DNA of 6,964 nt from Gammaproteobacteria bacterium (GCA_016844485.1 JAENIZ010000117.1:1-6964); one strand, 5' to 3'; counted from the stretch's first letter, positions 1-6,233 are shown. Made by a program: numbers and translations. The notes: a model not told the origin generated them from the letters alone.

Positions 1-1
1 C

Positions 2-259
2 AATGCCGATTTGCGTCAATCATCCAATACCAAACATTTGATCTTTGATTGCTACACTCTCGTGGAATATCTCTCCACCGTCATGACACTGGAACCGGGC
101 GACATTATTTCCACCGGCACGAGCAGCGGCGTCGGCGTCAAGATGACGCCGCGCGGTTACATGAAACCCGGCGACGTGGTGCGCATCGAGATCGAAAAGA
201 TCGGCGTACTGGAAAATCCGGTCATCGAAGAACCGGCAGATACTGCGTTTATTGATTGA
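2..259 (+). CDS. Fumarylacetoacetate hydrolase family protein, C-terminal part (5' end outside window)
   Basis: An open frame enters from the left edge (first full codon at 2) and ends with TGA at 257-259, giving 85 residues. The run MTLEPGDIISTGTSSGVG followed by KPGDVVRIEIEKIG is the hallmark C-terminal part of the FAH fold: the glycine-rich TGT-x-x-GVG loop, then the GD-hV-hEIE-x-hG strands. Known members hydrolyse or isomerise acylpyruvates and related diones in catabolism of aromatic compounds and tyrosine, using a divalent metal. The metal-binding acidic residues lie upstream of the window, so neither activity nor substrate can be judged. The usual TGTPxGVG reads TGTSSGVG here, a minor variation. 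The apparent TTG start at 11 is only an internal codon of the truncated frame. The gene is convergent with the methyltransferase that follows. Family call is firm; specific function is unknown. Confidence 0.9.
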   Translation, partial: NADLRQSSNTKHLIFDCYTLVEYLSTVMTLEPGDIISTGTSSGVGVKMTPRGYMKPGDVVRIEIEKIGVLENPVIEEPADTAFID

Positions 260-321
260 ACAGGATTAACGGCGCGCATGAGCCGCGCGGGCCAATGATG
301 CTAAGCTCGGGCAAATGACAG

Positions 322-996
322 TCACCGCGCCGGCTCCATTGTGTTATCAGGTCGCAGGCGATATTGGCAGTAGAGATACATTTGTTCTACGCCTCCCGGT
401 GTAATATGCAGTTCTTTGTGATTGCGCATTAATTCGAACTCTTTACCCAACGTGCTCTCAAGCTGCTCCAAACTGTACCGTTGTACCGGTAAACCACTAC
501 ACCGGGGTGGCGCTTGTGGTGCAAACGTAGCGATAATGAAGTGGCCGCCTGGTTTCAACGCTCTTAGAAGTTGATCACGATACTGCCGTTGTTGCTCAGG
601 CTCGGTAAGGAAATGAAACACTGCTCGATCGTGCCATAATTCATAATGGCGCGCCGGCAAATCAACCGATGTGATATCACCTTCCAGCCAGGTAATCAGC
701 TCTGCTCTTTCCCCTAATCGCGCTCTGACAGATGACAGAGCTTTTTCCGAAATGTCGAGGACTGTGATTGATTGATACCCTTCAACCAATAAGTCGTCAA
801 CCAAAGTGGAAGCGCCCCCGCCGACGTCGAGAATCGGAGCATCCATTCTCAGGCCTAGTTCCTTAATCCAGGTTAAAGAAGTTTGCAAATGCGGCTTATA
901 CCAACCGAGTCTCTCGGCCGGCTTGGTCGAATAGGCTCGTTCCCAATGATTCTTTAGGTTCATTTCGGTTGACGTTGGTCGTATCGGCCCGGCCAT
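322..996 (-). CDS. Class I SAM-dependent methyltransferase
   Basis: This 224-residue cytosolic protein has a Rossmann methyltransferase core. Motif I is ILDVGGGAS at residues 55-63, the ribose-binding acid of the next strand is D81 (VLDIS), and an LEGDITSVDLP segment at 104-114 supplies the adenine-side acidic residue D107. A WHDRAVFHFL motif lies at 121-130 and the KPGGHFIIATFAP strand at 138-150. It also carries the N-terminal HWERAYSTK motif and an RCSGLPV motif at 155-161, both of which I recall as conserved in an uncharacterised methyltransferase family. The substrate is not evident; the conserved Cys156 is notable. The chosen ATG has GGAG 11 nt upstream. ATG at 963 (residue 12, MNLKNHWE) is a possible alternative but has no visible ribosome site. 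It lies 16 nt after the DsrE-like gene and is probably co-transcribed with it. Fold assignment is secure; the reaction is unknown. Confidence 0.9.
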   Translation of the reverse strand: MAGPIRPTSTEMNLKNHWERAYSTKPAERLGWYKPHLQTSLTWIKELGLRMDAPILDVGGGASTLVDDLLVEGYQSITVLDISEKALSSVRARLGERAELITWLEGDITSVDLPARHYELWHDRAVFHFLTEPEQQRQYRDQLLRALKPGGHFIIATFAPQAPPRCSGLPVQRYSLEQLESTLGKEFELMRNHKELHITPGGVEQMYLYCQYRLRPDNTMEPAR

Positions 997-1007
997 GCGT
1001 TAGCTCA

Positions 1008-1011
1008 CTCC
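1008..1011 (-). promoter_or_regulatory. Ribosome binding site GGAG of the methyltransferase
   Basis: On the minus strand GGAG sits right after the DsrE-like stop codon and 11 nt before the ATG at 996. The spacing is slightly long. It favours the 996 start over the downstream ATG at 963, which has no purine-rich element in front. Confidence 0.4.
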
Positions 1012-1012
1012 A

Positions 1013-1333
1013 TCAAAACGTTACGACTCTATCCGATTCACGGATGAGGCTGTACAGATCTTTCATCGTAGACACGGGACATATTTCCAAACCCTCGGAG
1101 TTATGTAATTTCAAACATGTGCCACAGGCCGTTATGACCCCTCCGGCGTCAACGAAACTGCGCATTTGCTCGTTTATCTTGAATTGACTGGTATCGAGCG
1201 ATTCCACCTTAACCCCCTTCCCGAGAAGAAAAACGGACACAGCATCACCTTGTTTGAGCGAAAACACACCAAGGCGGAATACATTCCATACAGTCTCTGG
1301 ATCGGAAGAATAGATAGCAACTCCAGGTTTCAC
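1013..1333 (-). CDS. DsrE/DsrF-like family protein
   Basis: This 106-residue protein has the DsrE fold pattern: a first strand with VAIYSSDPETVWNVFR, then the strand VSVFLLGKGV at 33-41, and the signature ACGTCLK with Cys70 and Cys73 at 69-75. It ends with CPVSTMKDLYSLI and a terminal strand (VVTF). Known DsrE-fold proteins carry or relay sulfane sulfur on a conserved cysteine, in sulfur oxidation or in tRNA 2-thiouridine synthesis. This one is the short stand-alone type, whose role is not established. The start is GTG at 1333: an in-frame TAG lies nine codons upstream with no ATG between, and AGAGA sits just before the GTG. The methyltransferase follows after 16 nt, so the pair is probably an operon. 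Family call is strong; a sulfur-transfer role is inference from CGTC. Confidence 0.88.
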   Translation of the reverse strand: MKPGVAIYSSDPETVWNVFRLGVFSLKQGDAVSVFLLGKGVKVESLDTSQFKINEQMRSFVDAGGVITACGTCLKLHNSEGLEICPVSTMKDLYSLIRESDRVVTF

Positions 1334-1387
1334 GTTGATGTCTCTGTAACTTGCGGCCTAACTATATTTTGAGTAACAGTTTGTCCC

Positions 1388-1416
1388 ATAATGTTATATA
1401 TGGCTTTAATTGTGAA
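1388..1416 (-). promoter_or_regulatory. Candidate sigma-70 promoter of the DsrE-like/methyltransferase pair
   Basis: Read on the minus strand, TTCACA (1416-1411, five of six consensus) is followed after 17 bp by CATTAT (1393-1388, four of six). It lies in the AT-rich gap between the end of the LON gene and the GTG at 1333, implying a leader of roughly 45 nt. Found by eye only. Confidence 0.35.
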
Positions 1417-1428
1417 TAAATACCCTGC

Positions 1429-1515
1429 CTACATCGAAAATTGATCAGTACTGATGGTCTGGAGGGCTATTTGTATCTGTTCCAGGCGGCGCATGGGGTT
1501 ATCCATCTCGAGCAA
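1429..1515 (-). pseudogene. Out-of-frame C-terminal tail of the LON-domain gene
   Basis: In the frame shifted by one base from the LON-domain gene, codons from TTG at 1515 to TAG at 1429 encode LLEMDNPMRRLEQIQIAL and a short end. This is the usual amphipathic C-terminal helix of stand-alone LON-domain proteins (pattern LLE-x-x-[DN]P-x-x-RLE). It joins directly after Ile169 if the base at 1516 is dropped. No slippery heptamer is visible at the junction (minus strand CAG ATC CTT GCT), so programmed frameshifting is unlikely. Confidence 0.75.
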
Positions 1516-2023
1516 GGATCTGTTTATCGATTAATTCAATTGGCAACAGTTCCGCCAGGCGGCAACCCACCCAAACCGCCCGCATAAATTTTTCGTGTTC
1601 TGAAAGAAAGGGAAGTTCGAATTTGGTAGCAATCTGGCGCAGCAGGTCTGACAGCAACTGGAATTCCACCGGCAGTTCTTGATCTTCAGCATCGTCTAAC
1701 ACTTCAACGTCGCCTTCCAGCAATTGATTCTGTCGTACGCGCTTTTGTAAAACCCTGAACCGTTGTTCCCCATGCGCCATGATCCTCAACAGTCCGTCCT
1801 CCCCATTTTCCCAATCAACGATTTTGGCCAAGGTCCCGACCTCGTGACACTCCGCGGGATTTCCTGCCTCATTGCCTTTACTGATGAGGCATACCCCAAA
1901 CCCGGACTCGGTACGCAGACATGCACTCACCATGTCCAGATAACGTGGTTCATAGATACGCAAGGGCAAGATGCCGTCCGGAAACAGGACGGTGTGGAGG
2001 GGAAACAGCGGGATGCTTAGCAT
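1499..2023 (-). CDS. LON peptidase substrate-binding domain protein (frameshifted near 3' end)
   Basis: The open frame gives 174 residues. The N-terminus IPLFPLHTVLFPDGILPLRIYEPRY, with the following GFGVCLI, EVGTLAKI and GEQRFRV segments, is the N-terminal domain of the Lon protease on its own, without AAA+ ATPase or protease domains (the COG2802 type). Such stand-alone proteins are widespread in proteobacteria and their function is unknown; substrate or protein binding is presumed. The ATG at 2023 lies inside the end of mpl (7-bp overlap), which implies translational coupling, and AGG occurs just before it. The frame stops early after KQILARDG. One base removed near 1516 restores KQILLEMDNPMRRLEQIQ, the expected C-terminal helix, running to TAG at 1429 for about 197 residues. 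This is either a sequence error or a real truncation that loses only the last helix. Domain call is strong. Confidence 0.88.
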   Translation of the reverse strand: MLSIPLFPLHTVLFPDGILPLRIYEPRYLDMVSACLRTESGFGVCLISKGNEAGNPAECHEVGTLAKIVDWENGEDGLLRIMAHGEQRFRVLQKRVRQNQLLEGDVEVLDDAEDQELPVEFQLLSDLLRQIATKFELPFLSEHEKFMRAVWVGCRLAELLPIELIDKQILARDG

Positions 2024-3360
2024 GCGACCTGCAGAGCTTCCTGCAAACGATGATGTATGCCGCCAAAATCACCGTTACTCATTATTACTATATGATCACC
2101 AGGCTGCGCCATGCCAACCGCCTTGATAATGATTGTGTCGATATCCGTAAACACCTGGCGTCTTTGTCCCAGACTTTTGGTACAACGCGAGAGGTCCCAG
2201 GTCAGATCCCCCGGCTGATAAAGCAGGACATGATCAGCGTCGGTGAATGATCCCGCCAGGGTATCCTGATGGACTCCCTTACGCATGGTGTTAGAACGCG
2301 GCTCCATGATGGCGATGATCCTTTGTTTCCCCACATGTTGGCGCAGGGCGGCCAGGGTCGCCCGTATTGCCGTAGGATGATGGGCAAAATCATCATAGAC
2401 CGTGACCCCGTTAATCACGGCAAGTTGCTCAAGGCGCCGTTTGACACTCTTGAAATCCGCCAATGCCTCACACACCACGCCTGAATCTATACCCACATGG
2501 TTTGCTGCCGCGGTGGCCGCCAGGGCATTATCAGCGTTATGGCGCCCGATCAAGTCCCAGCGTATCACCCCGCCTGGTGTATCATCGATCTTGATCTCAA
2601 ATTCACTGTAGTCATCGCGCAGCGGATCCCCCTCCCCGAAATACTCGACCGGCGTCCAACACCCCAACTCCAATACTTTACTGATCTCCATATCTCCCTG
2701 CCGGGCAATGATCAGGCCGTGGTCCGGGACGATCCTGACCAGGTGATGAAACTCACGTCTGATTGCAGCAAGATCAGGAAAAATATCAGCATGATCAAAT
2801 TCGATATTATTGATAATCAATGTGGACGGGCGATAGTGAATAAATTTTGATCGTTTGTCGAAAAACGCCGTGTCGTATTCATCGGCCTCTACGACAAAGT
2901 AATCAGCCCCGCCCAGGCGTGCAGAACAACCAAAATTCTCGGCGATCCCGCCGATCAGAAATCCCGGATTCAGGCCGCCCACTTCGAGTATCCAGGCCAA
3001 TGTGGAGGTTGTCGTCGTCTTGCCGTGGGTACCGGAGACTGCCAGGACATGCCGGCCCTGCAATACATTTTCATTCAACCATTGCGGCCCCGAGATAAAT
3101 TTCAAATCATTATTCAGGATGTATTCGACTGCGTGATTACCACGCGACAAGGCATTGCCGATAATCACCAGGTCGGGGGCGGGGTCCAGATGGGCGGGGT
3201 CATGCCCTTCCAGCAGCGTGATGCCCTGCCCGGCAAGCTGCGTACTCATCGGCGGATAGTCATTCGCATCCGAACCACTGACCTCATGTCCAAGCGCACG
3301 GGCAAGCAGCGCAATGCCTCCCATGAAGGTGCCGCAAATACCCAGAATATGGATTCTCAT
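2017..3360 (-). CDS. mpl: UDP-N-acetylmuramate:L-alanyl-gamma-D-glutamyl-meso-diaminopimelate ligase
   Basis: Mpl is the cytosolic Mur-ligase of peptidoglycan recycling: with ATP it joins the salvaged tripeptide L-Ala-gamma-D-Glu-meso-DAP to UDP-MurNAc. At 447 residues it has the family's normal length and three domains. The N-terminal UDP-binding domain starts HILGICGTFMGG (residues 4-15). The central ATPase has the P-loop GTHGKTTT (110-117), VVEADEYD (156-163), NNIEFDHADIF (184-194) and GRHNADN (272-278). The C-terminal domain has VYDDFAHHPTAI (321-332), EPRSNTMR (353-360) and MSNGDFGG (427-434). ICGTFMGG, EFDHADIF and DDFAHHPTAI distinguish Mpl from MurC, which charges L-Ala. The ATG shares a base with the stop of the upstream membrane gene (TGATG), and the LON-domain gene overlaps its end, so all three are probably one transcript. 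All expected catalytic motifs are intact. Confidence 0.97.
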   Translation of the reverse strand: MRIHILGICGTFMGGIALLARALGHEVSGSDANDYPPMSTQLAGQGITLLEGHDPAHLDPAPDLVIIGNALSRGNHAVEYILNNDLKFISGPQWLNENVLQGRHVLAVSGTHGKTTTTSTLAWILEVGGLNPGFLIGGIAENFGCSARLGGADYFVVEADEYDTAFFDKRSKFIHYRPSTLIINNIEFDHADIFPDLAAIRREFHHLVRIVPDHGLIIARQGDMEISKVLELGCWTPVEYFGEGDPLRDDYSEFEIKIDDTPGGVIRWDLIGRHNADNALAATAAANHVGIDSGVVCEALADFKSVKRRLEQLAVINGVTVYDDFAHHPTAIRATLAALRQHVGKQRIIAIMEPRSNTMRKGVHQDTLAGSFTDADHVLLYQPGDLTWDLSRCTKSLGQRRQVFTDIDTIIIKAVGMAQPGDHIVIMSNGDFGGIHHRLQEALQVAC

Positions 3361-3890
3361 CAGCCCCGCAGTTCCGGTAACAGGATGGAAATGAACAATG
3401 ACGTGATAAAAATATAGGTCAGGGCAAACACAATACCAAATCCGAATGCCGTATCCATAGCGTGCCGCAAGATATGTGCCATGACAAGAACATTCCAGGT
3501 GATCAACAACACATACATGAACAGGATCACTGCCTGGAGTAATTGATCATTTTGCGCCACTGCGCCCCCATAAATCAGGGGTAATGCAACCAGGCCGATG
3601 ATGAACCCGGTCCCCGACAATGCCATCAGGGTTTGTGACCAGCGTTCGGGATGGCGATTCAGTTTAACAATACCGAACGTGATAAGGGCTACAAGTGCCG
3701 TCTCGATGATGCTGGCCAGGACCGCATCAAGCAGTGGTGCTGCGTACCAGGCAAGTACAAAATTGATAAACGTGTAGGCTATAAGACATATCGTCAGTAA
3801 TCCAGTTGATTTCGGCAGGTCCTGCGGCCCGATACGCAAAAGACAGATATCAAAAAACGCCTTGAACAAGGTCCTGGTGACTGTATACAT
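3360..3890 (-). CDS. Five-helix inner membrane protein of unknown function
   Basis: I do not recognise this 176-residue protein. It is strongly hydrophobic, with five likely transmembrane segments at about 29-51, 54-77, 87-109, 117-141 and 147-171. Positive residues in the N-terminus (R6, K10), the 2-3 loop (KLNRHPER) and the 4-5 loop (LRH) put the N-terminus in the cytoplasm and the short C-terminus (LPELRG) outside. There is no signal peptide and there are no obvious catalytic residues. The helix count loosely resembles Yip1-type proteins, but I see no decisive motif. Its TGA overlaps the mpl ATG by one base, so translation of the two is probably coupled, suggesting but not proving an envelope-related role. 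No clear Shine-Dalgarno precedes the ATG at 3890. The 89-bp gap upstream may hold its promoter (several CATAAT-like hexamers), but none has a good -35. Confidence 0.82.
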   Translation of the reverse strand: MYTVTRTLFKAFFDICLLRIGPQDLPKSTGLLTICLIAYTFINFVLAWYAAPLLDAVLASIIETALVALITFGIVKLNRHPERWSQTLMALSGTGFIIGLVALPLIYGGAVAQNDQLLQAVILFMYVLLITWNVLVMAHILRHAMDTAFGFGIVFALTYIFITSLFISILLPELRG

Positions 3891-3979
3891 AACGTATAGT
3901 TAGCTAATTATTATGTTCAGCAAATTGCAGAACGATTATGCGCATCGTGCGTGATATCTCTATGTGCCTGATCAGATAA

Positions 3980-5155
3980 TTACCATCTGCTGCGGTAATA
4001 CCCGTAATCATATTCTTTTTGCAACCGCAGTTCGTTACTGGAATTCAATGAATAGATTGCCGGCAGGTTGATGCCATTGAACATATTGGCCTTGACCAGC
4101 ATATACGCACCGGTATTTGCAAAAATTATCCTGCTGCCGACCTGTAATTTATCCGCAAAACAATAATCACCGAACAAATCACCACTCAGGCAACTCGCGC
4201 CTGCCAACCGATAACTGTATGCACCGTCCGCGCATTCCTGCAGGACAACAGGTTTATATTGATACTCAAAGACCTCCGGCAGGTGATTCACCGTAGTATC
4301 AAGCACTGCGATAGTCTTGCCGCCGGAGTCAAACAGATCAATGACTGTGGCGACGAGATAACCTGCCTGGTTTACGATCGCATTGCCCGGTTCAAAAAAT
4401 ACATCCAGCCCGTTCTGTTGCTTCAATCCTGAGGCAATGCTGCAAAGTACATCAAGCTGCTGCGTGTTGTCGAACAGATATCCACCCCCGAGATTGATCC
4501 AGTCCAGTCCGGGCATGAAATCTTCCAGTGCATTTTTTACCTTGTTGATTGTCTGTTCAAGTTCCCGGAAATTTTCAGATTCACTGTTTGTGTGGATATG
4601 AATACCGCTGATGCCTGCAAATGTTTCGGGTTGCTGCCGCCACAGGGTTGCCAGTTGTGATAACGGGATTCCCAATTTGGAGTAATCCCTGCATGGATCA
4701 AATCGATCATCTTTAACAAATGACAATTCAGGATTGACGCGCAACCCGCAATTTAACCGTTCAACATGTGATTTGCAGCGTTGCCATTGCGACGATGAAT
4801 TAAAACTCAGGTAATCACTGATGTTCGCAATGTCCTGAATAGCGCTGAGACTGAGTCCGGGACTGGTGACATGGATACTGCCCTTCTCACCCAGCACCTC
4901 TCGCGCCAACCTGCATTCAAATAAGGAACTTGCCGAAAATCCATCGACATGGTCTGCAATAGTATTGAGCAGGGAAGAAAACGATAAGGCCTTTACAGAA
5001 TACAGGATCTGACAACCACAGCGTTCCCTGACCTTTGCCAGCAGTTCAAGCTTATTGGTAACAGCCGCTTCGTCATAGACAAATGCAGGAGTAGTGAGAC
5101 TCTTTTCTTCCCATAAGGGCAAGAGGTGATCATCAAATTGTTGTGACGCCGACAT
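3980..5155 (-). CDS. Fold-type III PLP-dependent decarboxylase, NspC-like (carboxynorspermidine decarboxylase family)
   Basis: This 391-residue cytosolic enzyme has the alanine-racemase-like TIM barrel followed by a beta domain. The PLP-binding lysine is K55 in LYSVKALSF. HIHTN at 186-190 lies in the barrel, the phosphate-binding loop is NLGGGY (221-226) and EPGNAI occurs at 255-260. In the C-terminal domain GASCLSGDLFGD (319-330) supplies the cysteine-aspartate pair C322/D326 contributed across the dimer, and YMLVKANMFNG (351-361) contains the cofactor-contacting tyrosine. The latter two segments match NspC, which decarboxylates carboxy(nor)spermidine in the alternative polyamine route, better than LysA or ornithine decarboxylase. 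Against a plain NspC, the usual HTLCE and EPGE motifs read HTNSE and EPGN, and no carboxynorspermidine dehydrogenase lies nearby. The ATG is preceded directly by an in-frame TAA, which fixes the start; no Shine-Dalgarno is visible. Family is sure, substrate is not. Confidence 0.85.
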   Translation of the reverse strand: MSASQQFDDHLLPLWEEKSLTTPAFVYDEAAVTNKLELLAKVRERCGCQILYSVKALSFSSLLNTIADHVDGFSASSLFECRLAREVLGEKGSIHVTSPGLSLSAIQDIANISDYLSFNSSSQWQRCKSHVERLNCGLRVNPELSFVKDDRFDPCRDYSKLGIPLSQLATLWRQQPETFAGISGIHIHTNSESENFRELEQTINKVKNALEDFMPGLDWINLGGGYLFDNTQQLDVLCSIASGLKQQNGLDVFFEPGNAIVNQAGYLVATVIDLFDSGGKTIAVLDTTVNHLPEVFEYQYKPVVLQECADGAYSYRLAGASCLSGDLFGDYCFADKLQVGSRIIFANTGAYMLVKANMFNGINLPAIYSLNSSNELRLQKEYDYGYYRSRW

Positions 5156-5189
5156 TTATCGTATTGAAATTTTCATTTTGTCTGAATCT

Positions 5190-5212
5190 TCTGGTAGCCT
5201 GTATATACCAGA
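5190..5212. promoter_or_regulatory. Inverted repeat over a candidate extended -10 element of the NspC-like gene
   Basis: TCTGGTA (5190-5196) and TACCAGA (5206-5212) form a perfect 7-bp inverted repeat with a 9-nt centre, in the gap between two divergent genes. On the minus strand the right arm and centre contain TGGTATATA, an extended -10 (TG-N then TATATA at 5207-5202), with only a poor -35 (ATCACA) upstream. No T tract follows on either strand, so it is more like an operator than a terminator. A repressor bound here would block the NspC-like promoter; this is inference. Confidence 0.35.
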
Positions 5213-5240
5213 CCTGCAATTTAACTGTGATGTTGACTCA

Positions 5241-5269
5241 TTCACACCGTGCCGGTTAAGGTCAATATT
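5241..5269 (+). promoter_or_regulatory. Weak candidate promoter of the small exported protein gene
   Basis: TTCACA (5241-5246) is followed after 17 bp by AATATT (5264-5269, four of six). The predicted transcript would start near 5276, only about 17 nt before the ATG at 5293, which itself lacks a Shine-Dalgarno. Found by eye; an alternative -35, TTGACT at 5233, has no good -10 at the right distance. Confidence 0.22.
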
Positions 5270-5292
5270 ACACCGGTCATTACATTAAAAAT

Positions 5293-5724
5293 ATGAAATA
5301 TACTCCATTAATAACAAACACAATCTTCCTGGCCACGTTGTTGGGCCTGCCGTTATCATGTTACGCAGATCCTGCTGATTCCGGTGATAACGCATCTGAT
5401 CAGCAACCGGAGTATCTGAATCCGGAAGAAGTTACTGAAGACGATTATGCCATGATGATGGACTATTCCGTCCGTTATGAACAATGCCTGAGCACAAAGG
5501 CATTTTCCGAGATCGGTAATTACAATGATCCGCGTGATGTGGTTGACACTGCGATGAAACAATGCGCCTTTGAACTCGAGGAACTCAATCAGAAGATGAC
5601 GGACAGGAAATTCCCCCCGGCGTACCGGCAAAAATATATCCAAAGAACCAGCAACCGTGCAGCAGGAGAGACTCTGCAAATTATCATGATGGAAATGGCA
5701 TCCCGGCAACCGCCTGCTGAATAA
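5293..5724 (+). CDS. Small exported protein of unknown function
   Basis: This 143-residue protein is not recognised. It starts with a Sec-type signal peptide: MKYTP, a hydrophobic core (LITNTIFLATLLGLPLSC) and a likely cleavage site after CYA at residue 25, so the mature part of about 118 residues should be periplasmic or secreted. The mature protein opens with an acidic low-complexity stretch (residues 26-51, many D, E, S and P), followed by a mostly helical region with two cysteines, C65 (YEQCLST) and C91 (MKQCAFELE), spaced 26 apart and able to form a disulfide. C23 sits in PLSC, which lacks the leucine at -3 of a lipobox, so a lipoprotein is unlikely. No Shine-Dalgarno is visible before the ATG. 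The gene is divergent from the NspC-like gene and convergent with rppH, so it is probably monocistronic. Confidence 0.78.
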   Translation: MKYTPLITNTIFLATLLGLPLSCYADPADSGDNASDQQPEYLNPEEVTEDDYAMMMDYSVRYEQCLSTKAFSEIGNYNDPRDVVDTAMKQCAFELEELNQKMTDRKFPPAYRQKYIQRTSNRAAGETLQIIMMEMASRQPPAE

Positions 5725-5743
5725 ACCAGTGAACCTGAAACAA

Positions 5744-5765
5744 CCCGGGTTCAGGGAAACCCGGG
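5744..5765 (-). terminator. GC-rich hairpin at the 3' end of rppH, probable terminator
   Basis: CCCGGGTT (5744-5751) and AACCCGGG (5758-5765) form an 8-bp perfect stem with a 6-nt loop, overlapping the last rppH codons and its TGA. On the minus strand it is followed by TTGTTTC, a modest U-rich tail. On the plus strand no T run follows, so it serves rppH better than the convergent gene ending at 5724. A competing hairpin, CCTGAA (5734-5739) with TTCAGG (5750-5755), overlaps it. Confidence 0.5.
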
Positions 5766-6233
5766 GAAGATGTAATGAGTCAACTCTTTCAGGGCATGTT
5801 CGTAAACATGGCGTTTGAATGCAACCACCTGGCTGACGGGGTCCCAGTAATCAATCCAGCACCAGTTATCAAATTCAGGCTTGCTGGAATTATCGAGTTT
5901 GACATGGCTTTCATCGGCCAACAGCCGCAACAGATACCAGATCTGTTTCTGGCCGATACAGATCGGACTGGTGTTGTAGCGGATGAATTGCTTCGGCAAC
6001 CAGTAACGCAACCAGTCATCAGTACTGGCGATAATCTCAACATGCTCGGGGAGCAGGCCGATCTCCTCTTTGAGTTCCCGGTACATGGCCGTTTCAGCAG
6101 TTTCATCCACATTGATACCGCCTTGAGGAAACTGCCACGCCTCCATACCTGACCGGCGCGCCCAGAATAATTTCCCCTTCGGGTTGCAAAGAAGGATACC
6201 TACATTGGCCCTGAATCCATCTGAATCAATCAT
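5751..6233 (-). CDS. rppH: RNA 5'-pyrophosphohydrolase RppH (Nudix)
   Basis: RppH removes pyrophosphate from the 5' triphosphate of mRNAs in the cytosol, which opens them to RNase E decay. The 160-residue protein starts MIDSDGFRANVGILL, typical of RppH, and has a complete Nudix box: G38-x5-E44-x7-R52-E53-L54-K55-E56-E57-x-G59-L60, with the metal-binding glutamates E53, E56 and E57 intact. WQFPQGGI just before the box and the aromatic stretch WLRYWLPK (74-81) also match the family, as does the C-terminal pattern FDNWCWIDYW with VVAFKRHVYEHAL. It is slightly shorter than the E. coli enzyme because the variable tail ends at FPGFP. No strong Shine-Dalgarno precedes the ATG. Many gammaproteobacteria have ptsP next to rppH; here a hairpin and a convergent gene follow instead. 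Confidence 0.95.
   Translation of the reverse strand: MIDSDGFRANVGILLCNPKGKLFWARRSGMEAWQFPQGGINVDETAETAMYRELKEEIGLLPEHVEIIASTDDWLRYWLPKQFIRYNTSPICIGQKQIWYLLRLLADESHVKLDNSSKPEFDNWCWIDYWDPVSQVVAFKRHVYEHALKELTHYIFPGFP

Noticed and set aside
270..289. GCGCG/CGCGC hairpin after the FAH-family stop as a terminator
   Set aside because: The stem is only 5 bp of simple GC alternation and no T run follows on either strand.
1505..1520. Programmed ribosomal frameshift in the LON-domain gene
   Set aside because: The junction codons (CAG ATC CTT GCT on the minus strand) contain no slippery sequence, and the extension adds only a normal C-terminal helix.
2497..2850. 117-codon plus-strand frame and several others opposite mpl
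   Set aside because: These are antisense shadows of mpl, whose protein motifs are intact throughout; the antisense proteins show no recognisable pattern.
3932..3948. ACGAT-N7-ATCGT inverted repeat upstream of the membrane protein gene as an operator
   Set aside because: The arms are only 5 bp and no convincing promoter lies over them, so chance is a sufficient explanation.
5293..5364. Lipoprotein signal (PLSC at residues 20-23) in the small exported protein
   Set aside because: The residue at -3 of the cysteine is proline rather than leucine, and a normal cleavage site follows at CYA, so a soluble exported protein is more likely.
5356..5709. 117-codon minus-strand frame opposite the small exported protein
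   Set aside because: The plus-strand frame has a convincing signal peptide and normal residue composition; the antisense frame does not.
5775..6152. 125-codon plus-strand frame opposite rppH
   Set aside because: It is the shadow of a complete Nudix protein with all catalytic residues; the plus-strand product has no domain features.
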